6,210 nt of DNA, from positions 1-6,210 of the forward strand of contig JAAZLD010000110.1 in NCBI GenBank assembly GCA_012799495.1, in the 5' to 3' direction. Every line of letters begins with the position of its first letter. Position 1 is the first letter of the stretch. This document shows positions 1-4,886 of this stretch, one piece after another. Source of the stretch: Desulfitobacterium sp. Its GTDB lineage: Bacteria; Bacillota; Desulfitobacteriia; Desulfitobacteriales; Desulfitobacteriaceae. The notes under the pieces were generated by a model. It made no database searches. It was not told the origin of the DNA and saw nothing but the letters and a program-made list of their open reading frames with translations. The position numbers and the translations under genes are program-made.

Positions 1-520
1 CATGCCCATTTTCTCCTGGTACAATTACCATTTGGTTTTGGTTGTTAATAGAGAAGGTAGCATCCACTGGTTCCTTTTCTAAAGAAGCTAAGCTCTCTTT
101 AAGAGTGTCGGAAAGCTTTTCCTCATCCCAGGTTAGTTCCAAATCATAGGAAGCTCCTTCGGAGGCGTTGGCTTTTTTGGTAAGTGCGAGAGAGAAAAAG
201 GATTTTTTCTCTTTCACGAAGATCTCTTCGAGGGGTTTATCCACATCGATGATAGGATCAAACTCCTTTAAAGGAACTTCAATTGTTTCCCCATTAGCTG
301 AAAACTGTACAGGAGTTTCTAGCCAATTATTGATTTTTTCTAATACCTTTTCTTTAGCCTGCTCTTGAGTAAGGTCCCCGATATCTATTCCTGCGAGAGT
401 TACTTCTTCAGGTAGGGTTTGGGCTTGGTTGCTAAAATGGAAGTAACTTGCTCCCAAAGCAGTCCCTGAGGTGACCAAGATAAAAAGCAGTACTAAAATA
501 ATAACTGTTCTCTTTTTCAA
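1..520 (-). CDS. VanW/YoaR-family exported protein, N-terminal part (C-terminus beyond window)
   Basis: About 173 residues are visible, reading leftward from a TTG start at 518-520. The open frame runs uninterrupted to the window edge and has no ATG near its beginning, so an ATG-only search misses it. The start is chosen because GGAGGAG lies 5 nt upstream and the protein then opens with a signal or anchor sequence (MKKRTVIILVLLFILV..., hydrophobic about residues 5-24). Next comes a segment typical of the family, with the pattern VTLAGIDIGDLTQEQA at about 40-55, then a region resembling the putative peptidoglycan-binding domain PG_binding_4 (about 75-173, including VPGENG near the edge). Family members usually continue into a VanW domain, which would lie outside the window. 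The likely place of action is the outer face of the membrane or the cell wall; the biochemical role is not established for the family. The upstream terminator and its own possible promoter suggest a separate transcription unit from the bactofilin operon. Confidence 0.8.
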   Translation of the reverse strand, partial: MKKRTVIILVLLFILVTSGTALGASYFHFSNQAQTLPEEVTLAGIDIGDLTQEQAKEKVLEKINNWLETPVQFSANGETIEVPLKEFDPIIDVDKPLEEIFVKEKKSFFSLALTKKANASEGASYDLELTWDEEKLSDTLKESLASLEKEPVDATFSINNQNQMVIVPGENGH

Positions 521-525
521 GTGTT

Positions 526-532
526 CTCCTCC
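526..532 (-). promoter_or_regulatory. Ribosome binding site that fixes the TTG start of the VanW-family gene
   Basis: On the minus strand GGAGGAG sits 5 nt before the TTG at 518-520. It is the only strong Shine-Dalgarno match near the beginning of this open frame, and the residues after the TTG form a classic KKR-plus-hydrophobic export signal. Confidence 0.75.
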
Positions 533-542
533 AACTTTCTAG

Positions 543-571
543 ATTATATGATTTAGTATAGATTAAGATAA
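543..571 (-). promoter_or_regulatory. Possible sigma-A-type promoter for the VanW-family gene
   Basis: On the minus strand a perfect -10 hexamer TATAAT (543-548) is preceded at exactly 17 nt by TTATCT (566-571), which matches only 3 of 6 positions of the -35 consensus. Transcription would begin around 535, giving a very short leader that still contains the GGAGGAG. The surrounding region (541-660) is very AT-rich, so a chance TATAAT is quite possible. Confidence 0.3.
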
Positions 572-719
572 AGACAAATGTTATTTATACTTAATTATAT
601 TTCTTTTCATCACTATAATAAAGACTATTTTTCTACCTTTAATCTGATTCTTCTATAAAAGGTATCTTTTGCCATTGGGGTATAGTATATAAATACAAAT
701 AACTCTCATGAGTATACCG

Positions 720-753
720 AAAAAAGTGCTGTCTTAACAAGTAGCAGCACTTT
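720..753 (-). terminator. Rho-independent terminator of the LapA-M23-bactofilin operon
   Basis: A 9-bp perfect inverted repeat, AAAGTGCTG (723-731) and CAGCACTTT (745-753), encloses a 13-nt loop. Read on the minus strand, the hairpin lies 18 nt past the bactofilin stop codon and ends in a run of six T (positions 725-720), three of which can pair in the stem. On the plus strand the hairpin is followed by TTTGATG, a poorer T tract, and no plus-strand gene precedes it, so the minus strand is the natural orientation. Confidence 0.8.
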
Positions 754-771
754 GATGATTCTCGGATTCAG

Positions 772-1293
772 TTAGCGGCGCCGAGATCTACCTTTATTGC
801 TAGGGGGATTTTTTTCCTCTTCAGATTCGGCATCCTTCTCAGATTCGGGATCTTTTTCATCCTCTAAGGGTTCTAAGGGTTTTAGAATTTCTTCTACAGG
901 GATATCTCCATCTAGATTAGCCTTTTCTGCATCTTCTAGAAGATGGCTTGTCCCTAGGAAACGGGCTCCCTGGTCGATTTTTAACTCTTGAGTATAAATA
1001 TTACCAGTGAGCTTAGCAGAAGAGCGTAGTTCTAAGGTTTCCTGGGTGATGATATCTCCCCGGACCTCTCCGGAGATACTAACAGAATTAGCCCGGATGC
1101 TGGCATTGACGAAGGCACTAGGGCCTATGACCAAGTCTCCTTCTAATTGAATTTGTCCCCGGACTTTCCCATCGATGCGAGCACTTCCTTTTAAAGTTAG
1201 TTTTCCCTCAAACTCAGCATCTGAGGCAAGATAGGTAGTCTCACCTGAATTCTCTGGAAGTGATTTTTTGGATTTATCACTTTTACCCCACAT
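772..1293 (-). CDS. Bactofilin (polymer-forming cytoskeletal protein)
   Basis: This 173-aa protein has a central bactofilin (DUF583) beta-helix domain at about residues 20-115. The repeated short strands and turns are visible, such as FEGKLTLKGSARIDGKVRGQ, EGDLVIG and VSISGEVRGDI, and match the family pattern closely. Bactofilins polymerise without nucleotides into membrane-associated filaments that localise cell-wall enzymes. The N-terminus MWGKSDKSKK is short and basic, resembling the membrane-targeting tails seen in other bactofilins. The C-terminal tail (about 119-162) is strongly acidic, contains a duplicated hexapeptide and closes with RSRRR. I chose the ATG at 1291-1293 over an in-frame TTG at 1312-1314: AAGGAG lies 10 nt before the ATG, the TTG has no ribosome binding site and would overlap the upstream gene. 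The M23 peptidase gene ends 4 nt upstream, a pairing known from other phyla in which the bactofilin organises the hydrolase. Family assignment is secure; the partner relationship is inferred. Confidence 0.93.
   Translation of the reverse strand: MWGKSDKSKKSLPENSGETTYLASDAEFEGKLTLKGSARIDGKVRGQIQLEGDLVIGPSAFVNASIRANSVSISGEVRGDIITQETLELRSSAKLTGNIYTQELKIDQGARFLGTSHLLEDAEKANLDGDIPVEEILKPLEPLEDEKDPESEKDAESEEEKNPPSNKGRSRRR
817..852 (-). repeat. Tandem imperfect 18-bp duplication in the bactofilin acidic tail
   Basis: Two adjacent 18-bp units (835-852 and 817-834) match at 15 of 18 positions and are in frame, encoding DPESEK then DAESEE (residues 148-159). The likely origin is a small in-frame duplication that lengthened the acidic, presumably disordered tail. 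Confidence 0.6.
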
Positions 1294-1297
1294 TATT

Positions 1298-2257
1298 TCA
1301 TTGCTCCTTCTCAAAATTTATAAATTTTAAGGGGTCCACTGTTTTGCCATTTACCCTAACTCCATAATGGAGATGGGCACCGGTACTCCGGCCAGAGTTT
1401 CCACTATAGGCAATTAGTTGGCCCTTTTCTATTTTATCTCCTACTTTTACTAAAAGACGGGAGTTATGAGCGTAGATGGTTTCAATGCCATTACCATGAT
1501 CGATTTCGATTGTTCGGCCATAAACTCTGTTATAACCAGAGACTTTTACTACTCCTTTGCCGGTGGCGTAAACTTCTGTTCCATAGTTACATGGGAAATC
1601 CACTCCGTTGTGGAACTCATTGGAATAGCCGCCAAAGGGATTTTTCCGCCGACCAAATTCCGAGGAAATTTTGATTTCTCCTTTAATGGGGTAGATACTA
1701 GGTGTTCTCTCTATAACATCCTGATTTTCCAGGGCGATCTTATAATATTCCTCTAGGAGTTGGCGCTCTCGAGCGATTTCCGAACTGTTTTGCAGGAGAA
1801 AAGGGGGTAAAGTAGAGGTACCTCCCCGGCTAGGATTTGCAAAAGCAGTCATGACACTTTCTTGACTTCCCTGACTTCCTAAGCTGTCTTGGGAAGATGC
1901 TTGGTTAATAGCTGGCAGATCCTTTTCGTCTAAGTTAAGGATGGCCATGAGCTTTAACTCAAGCTCATGAATATTGGAAATATCTAAGGCTACCTGCTGA
2001 GCTTCATCTTGTAACCGGGCTATCTCCTGATCCTTAGCTTGGTTTTGAGTTTTCAGCTCTTCGATAAGGGCTATTTGTTCTTCTTGGCCTAAAAGCTGAT
2101 GATTTAAGTATATATTATAGGAAAAGAGAGAGATGATGAAAAGGCATATGGCCCCAACTCCAGAAAGTAGCGCCTTTTTCCTTTTCTGAGATAACTGAAA
2201 CTGACGAGCTTTACCATGATCCGGTGGAATTATGATAAAGGTATATTTGTTTTTCAC
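1298..2257 (-). CDS. Membrane-anchored M23 (LytM-type) peptidoglycan endopeptidase
   Basis: This is a 319-aa protein with a GTG start. The N-terminal cytoplasmic stretch (1-30, with TFIIIPPDHGKARQF, common in clostridial M23 proteins) is followed by one membrane segment (about 31-50), a likely coiled coil (about 55-105), a Ser/Gln-rich linker (118-160) and the peptidase domain (about 185-312). All active-site elements are present: HNGVD supplies zinc ligands H216 and D220, YAH supplies H264, and HLHYGV supplies H295 and zinc ligand H297. It should therefore be an active zinc endopeptidase that cuts peptide cross-links of peptidoglycan outside the membrane, not a degenerate activator of the EnvC/NlpD kind. 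The start is supported by GGAG 10 nt upstream and a GTGA overlap with the preceding LapA-like gene. The downstream bactofilin gene begins 4 nt after the stop, and its ribosome binding site lies inside the last codons here. A role in local wall remodelling or shape, guided by the bactofilin, is inferred from context. Confidence 0.93.
   Translation of the reverse strand: MKNKYTFIIIPPDHGKARQFQLSQKRKKALLSGVGAICLFIISLFSYNIYLNHQLLGQEEQIALIEELKTQNQAKDQEIARLQDEAQQVALDISNIHELELKLMAILNLDEKDLPAINQASSQDSLGSQGSQESVMTAFANPSRGGTSTLPPFLLQNSSEIARERQLLEEYYKIALENQDVIERTPSIYPIKGEIKISSEFGRRKNPFGGYSNEFHNGVDFPCNYGTEVYATGKGVVKVSGYNRVYGRTIEIDHGNGIETIYAHNSRLLVKVGDKIEKGQLIAYSGNSGRSTGAHLHYGVRVNGKTVDPLKFINFEKEQ
1304..1309 (-). 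promoter_or_regulatory. Ribosome binding site deciding the bactofilin start
   Basis: On the minus strand AAGGAG lies within the final codons of the M23 gene, 10 nt before the ATG at 1291-1293. It places the bactofilin start at this ATG and makes translational coupling with the peptidase gene likely. Confidence 0.7.
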
Positions 2258-2607
2258 GGGTTATTTACTCCTTTATTATTCTGATCTGAATCAGACTTTT
2301 GACTACTTTTTTCGGAAGAGGTCTTGTGCTCAGACTCTTTCTCCTGAGTCTTTTCCGCAATAACTTTTTCCGTCTTAATCTTTTCTGCCTTAGCCTTGGC
2401 TTTAGCTTTTCCTTTTATGCGAAATTCTCTATAGATAGCTATAAGAAAAACGATTAAGGCCCCTGCTAGGACTGAGCCTAAGATCACTAAGACCAGAGGA
2501 ACTTCTGCCACATACCAAAATAGATTAATGGCCACAGGGTCAGCATTTTGCACCGCAAAGATGGCTACTAATAAGGCTACTATGAGGGTAAAAATTAAGA
2601 AGATCAT
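2254..2607 (-). CDS. LapA-domain (DUF1049) small membrane protein
   Basis: This 117-aa protein has two predicted membrane helices (about 1-20 and 37-58) joined by a short loop. The sequence around AVQNADPVAINLFWYVAEVP followed by a second hydrophobic segment is the LapA-domain signature. In Proteobacteria, LapA/YciS works with LapB in lipopolysaccharide assembly; homologues in Gram-positive bacteria have no assigned function, so the name should not be read as a role in LPS here. Residues 60-117 are a highly charged, low-complexity tail, first Lys/Ala/Glu-rich (KGKAKAKAKAEK at 65-76), then Ser/Lys/Glu/Asp-rich, likely cytosolic and disordered. The ATG at 2605-2607 is preceded by a purine stretch (AGAGGGAAG). 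It is the first gene of the operon; its TGA overlaps the GTG of the M23 peptidase, so the two proteins are probably produced together and may act together at the membrane. Confidence 0.82.
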   Translation of the reverse strand: MIFLIFTLIVALLVAIFAVQNADPVAINLFWYVAEVPLVLVILGSVLAGALIVFLIAIYREFRIKGKAKAKAKAEKIKTEKVIAEKTQEKESEHKTSSEKSSQKSDSDQNNKGVNNP

Positions 2608-2799
2608 GGACTTCCCTCTTTCTACTTATCTTTTGAACATAACTTAGTTCGACTTATGGGAGGGAGAATCCTCCTTTTTCCATGTTTTACTACAAGGATA
2701 AAAAGTAAAGATGTTTCTCTAAACTCTTGTTCTTTGCAGGATAAATGGTAGGAAAGAGAGAATTTAGCTATAGGTGAATTCTAGAACATAACTATTTCC

Positions 2800-2805
2800 T
2801 ATAAT
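2800..2805 (+). promoter_or_regulatory. Possible -10 element for the partner-switch operon
   Basis: A perfect TATAAT lies 80 nt upstream of the phosphatase TTG start. The sequence 15-19 nt further upstream (GTGAATTCTAG) offers no good -35 match and there is no extended -10 TG. Either an activator or another sigma factor is used, or this is chance in AT-rich DNA. Confidence 0.2.
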
Positions 2806-2873
2806 AAAACTAGCATATAGCCCTAATAAAGAGATGATTTTTAGAGATATATTAAGAGGTTAGAAAAAATTGT

Positions 2874-2879
2874 GGGGAG
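2874..2879 (+). promoter_or_regulatory. Ribosome binding site deciding the TTG start of the PAS-phosphatase gene
   Basis: GGGGAG is followed after 6 nt by TTG at 2886-2888. An in-frame TAA at 2853-2855 closes the frame upstream and no other start codon lies between, so the TTG is the most likely start. Confidence 0.65.
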
Positions 2880-2885
2880 TTAGCA

Positions 2886-3989
2886 TTGAAAGAGGATGTT
2901 TATCGTCTATCATTATTTTGGTCATTAGAAACGGGAGATGATGATGGCTCTAATCGCTATTTATTCGCCCGGGTATTTGAATATTCCCAGGAAGGGATCT
3001 GTATTACTAATCCTCAAGGGAATATTATCTATGTAAATCCTGCCTTTACTAAAACTACAGGGTATAGTATGGCAGAAGTTTTGGGTAAAAATCCCCGGAT
3101 CCTTAAATCTGGTCGCCATAGCAAAGAGTTTTATCGGAAAATGTGGCGGGATTTAACTAGTAAGGGCCAGTGGAAAAATGAGATCTGGAATAGGAGAAAA
3201 AACGGGGAGATCTACCCCGAAATGCTCAATATCCATGCTGTCCTCAATGAAAGTGGAGTTTTGACTCATTACGTAGCTATTTTTCGTGATATTACGGAAG
3301 ATATGCAATTGCGTAAGGAAGTGGAACTAGCTGGTCAAATTCAAAAGAATATTCTCCGTGGGGATTTGGATCACGAAAAACTGAGGATGAAAAGTATATT
3401 CTTACCATATCACCACTTAAGTGGAGATTATTATGATTATCGCTGGGATGAGAAAAACCTTATTTTTCGAGGATTCCTTTTTGATGTAATGGGACATGGG
3501 GTGGCTTCTGCTCTCCAAAACTCTGCCTTAAGGGTTCTTTTCCGCCAAGTAGTAAGTCAAAGGATCTCTTTGCCGGAGAAAGTGGTCTGGATGAACCATG
3601 AAGCTCAAGCTATCCTACCGGCAGATTCCTTTGCAGCAGGTATCTTTTTTGACCTTGATTTGAATCAAAAGACTCTTACTTTCGTGACAGCAGGGATTAA
3701 CCAATTCTTACTCTTTTCGGGAAAAAATTCTCCAGGTTGTGAAGTCATTAGCCAGCCGGGTCTATTTTTAGGCATATCGGAACATGCTGAATATGAAGAG
3801 CATGTCATACCTTTTAACGCCGGAGACGGGATGATCTTTTTAACCGACGGATTTTTAGATTTAATTAGGGAAAAGGAATATCCACTGCACCAGAAGGATT
3901 TAGAATCTTTGTTCCAATGGTTAAAGGATATGGGGGAAAGTAAAGAGTTAAAGGACGATGGAACAGCTATAAGCCTCATCCATCTCTAA
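2886..3989 (+). CDS. PAS-domain sensor with SpoIIE/RsbU-type PP2C phosphatase domain
   Basis: This 367-aa protein has a single PAS domain at about 24-140 (YVNPAFTKTTGYS, then PRILKSGRHSKEFYRKMW and GQWKNEIWNRRKNGEIYP, ending FRDITED). A helical linker (about 138-160, with LAGQIQKNIL) leads to a PP2C-type phosphatase domain (about 165-367). Residues expected to bind the two metal ions are present: D181 and D184 in SGDYYD, D200 in FDVMGHG, D321 in TDG, and D357/D358 in DDGTA. There is no membrane segment, so the signal is sensed in the cytosol. By family knowledge, such proteins dephosphorylate the phosphoserine of a STAS antagonist; the STAS and kinase genes that follow are the natural partners. 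The architecture resembles RsbP (PAS-PP2C) of Bacillus more than RsbU. The ligand or cofactor of the PAS domain cannot be read from the sequence. Translation begins at TTG with GGGGAG 6 nt upstream. Confidence 0.9.
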   Translation: MKEDVYRLSLFWSLETGDDDGSNRYLFARVFEYSQEGICITNPQGNIIYVNPAFTKTTGYSMAEVLGKNPRILKSGRHSKEFYRKMWRDLTSKGQWKNEIWNRRKNGEIYPEMLNIHAVLNESGVLTHYVAIFRDITEDMQLRKEVELAGQIQKNILRGDLDHEKLRMKSIFLPYHHLSGDYYDYRWDEKNLIFRGFLFDVMGHGVASALQNSALRVLFRQVVSQRISLPEKVVWMNHEAQAILPADSFAAGIFFDLDLNQKTLTFVTAGINQFLLFSGKNSPGCEVISQPGLFLGISEHAEYEEHVIPFNAGDGMIFLTDGFLDLIREKEYPLHQKDLESLFQWLKDMGESKELKDDGTAISLIHL

Positions 3990-4037
3990 AGGATTCATAG
4001 GGTTTAAGTAGATCGCAGCAAAGGGTGGGTGTGTGTT

Positions 4038-4502
4038 ATGCGAAAAAAGTTAATGCGGCAAAAAATCTTACGTAGGAGGTTTACTTCCGAGCAGGAATAT
4101 CGCAATTTTCGTGAGGGACTACATCGATCTTTAAGAGAGGTATTGGCAAATCATATTTCTAAAAAAGGCGATCTGGAACAAGACCTAACTATGTTAGAGA
4201 TTGCTATCAATGAAGCTATTAATAATGCTTTTAAATATGCTCAGAATAAAATCGAACCATCTGTGATTTTAAGTATTTATATCTTTGATCCCAACATATT
4301 ATTTATCCGAGTAAAGGATAATGGCAGTGGTTTTAAAGCTGATCAAGTTCTCGCTAAGGTAGATGCCCTGGAAAAGTCTGAAGAAGACGATTGGGAATGG
4401 GGTGAGTCTGGCCGAGGGATATTTATTATGGAGGCGGTTATGGATAAGGTCCGCTATAATGCTAAAGGGAATTCGGTAGTGCTATTAAAAACCCTGTCTT
4501 AG
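4038..4502 (+). CDS. RsbW/SpoIIAB-like ATP-binding serine kinase of a partner switch
   Basis: This 154-aa protein is of the GHKL HATPase_c_2 type. The ATP-binding boxes are visible: an N box, EIAINEAINNAFKYA (54-68, E59 and N63), a G1 box, VKDNGSGF (92-99, D94), and a G2 box, GESGRGIFIMEAVMD (122-136). In this family the kinase phosphorylates a serine of its STAS antagonist and holds a target, usually a sigma factor, inactive when the antagonist is phosphorylated. The His common after the N-box Asn (NAxxH) is Tyr here, and the first 14 residues are very basic (MRKKLMRQKILRRR). I chose ATG at 4038-4040, with GGTGGG about 8 nt upstream. An in-frame GTG at 4029 would add three residues but has AAAGGG only 3 nt away, which is too close. 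The gene lies 48 nt after the phosphatase and 20 nt before the STAS gene. The target protein is not encoded in the window. Confidence 0.9.
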   Translation: MRKKLMRQKILRRRFTSEQEYRNFREGLHRSLREVLANHISKKGDLEQDLTMLEIAINEAINNAFKYAQNKIEPSVILSIYIFDPNILFIRVKDNGSGFKADQVLAKVDALEKSEEDDWEWGESGRGIFIMEAVMDKVRYNAKGNSVVLLKTLS

Positions 4503-4522
4503 ATTGAGGAGGTAAATAGTTC

Positions 4523-4828
4523 ATGGCCATAGAGATAAATGTCCAACAAAATGAGGTTCATGTTCTACTAGAGGGCAAAATCTATGTTGAAGATGCAGCA
4601 GTTTTACGGGAGAAACTTTTAGAACTTCTAGAACAGGGACAATCCCGGTTTGTCTTCCATTTGCACAATCTTTCCTATATTGATAGTTCAGGTTTAGGAG
4701 TATTAGTAGCTATTCACAAAAAGGCTTTAGAAAGAAATGGTAAAATTGTGGTAAAAGGTTTGCAAGGAGCGGTAAAAGAACTTTTCCTCTTAACTCGCTT
4801 AAATAAAGTCTTTGAGATTCTCGATTAA
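4523..4828 (+). CDS. STAS-domain anti-anti-sigma factor-like antagonist (RsbV/SpoIIAA type)
   Basis: This is a 101-aa single STAS domain protein of the usual family length. The phosphorylation motif YIDSSGLGVLV is intact; by alignment with SpoIIAA and RsbV the modified residue should be S55, the first Ser after D54. When dephosphorylated, such a protein binds the kinase and releases the kinase's target; when phosphorylated it is inactive. The kinase gene immediately upstream and the PAS-phosphatase before it supply both opposing enzymes, so a full switch is encoded. The ATG is preceded by GGAGGT at a spacing of 9 nt, the strongest ribosome binding site in the operon. This would fit an antagonist made in excess over its kinase. 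The MCP gene follows after 58 nt with no terminator. Confidence 0.93.
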   Translation: MAIEINVQQNEVHVLLEGKIYVEDAAVLREKLLELLEQGQSRFVFHLHNLSYIDSSGLGVLVAIHKKALERNGKIVVKGLQGAVKELFLLTRLNKVFEILD

Positions 4829-4875
4829 AGAAAGGGTTATGGGATAAAGGGCCAAATATAGGTGGCAAATGAAAA

Positions 4876-4879
4876 GAGG
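4876..4879 (+). promoter_or_regulatory. Ribosome binding site for the chemoreceptor gene
   Basis: GAGG (in AGAGGTG) lies 7 nt before ATG 4887-4889. An alternative in-frame ATG at 4869, six codons upstream, has only TAGGTGG close by and would add MKRGAY. The later ATG fits the usual short cytoplasmic lead-in of chemoreceptors better, though the choice is not certain. Confidence 0.5.
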
Positions 4880-4886
4880 TGCTTAT

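Larger units (their letters stand above)
2608..2885. other. Divergent intergenic region between the envelope operon and the partner-switch operon
   Basis: These 278 bp are AT-rich and contain no open frame with a credible ribosome binding site. They should hold the promoters of both operons. I see no good paired -35/-10 for the vegetative sigma factor in either direction. Notable bits are TATAAT at 2800-2805 (plus strand, without a good -35), the palindrome TTCTAGAA at 2779-2786, and a short G/C hairpin at 2659-2674 followed by five T on the plus strand. Confidence 0.7.

Noticed and set aside
168..368. Plus-strand open frame of 66 codons
   Set aside because: It lies antisense to the VanW-family gene, which has an export signal, a strong ribosome binding site and family-like sequence. 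The plus-strand frame has none of these.
705..712. Palindrome CTCATGAG between the terminator and the VanW-family gene
   Set aside because: Only 8 bp, no second copy at an operator-like distance and no promoter overlapping it, so chance is the simplest explanation.
1466..1756. Plus-strand open frame of 96 codons
   Set aside because: It is antisense to the conserved M23 catalytic domain; the translated product shows no recognisable domain.
2380..2412. Lys-Ala repeat stretch in the LapA-like protein considered as a DNA repeat
   Set aside because: The codons vary enough (AAA/AAG, GCT/GCC/GCA) that it reads as low-complexity protein sequence, not a clear nucleotide tandem repeat.
3665..3979. 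Minus-strand open frame of 104 codons
   Set aside because: It is antisense to the phosphatase domain, whose metal-binding motifs are clearly encoded on the plus strand.
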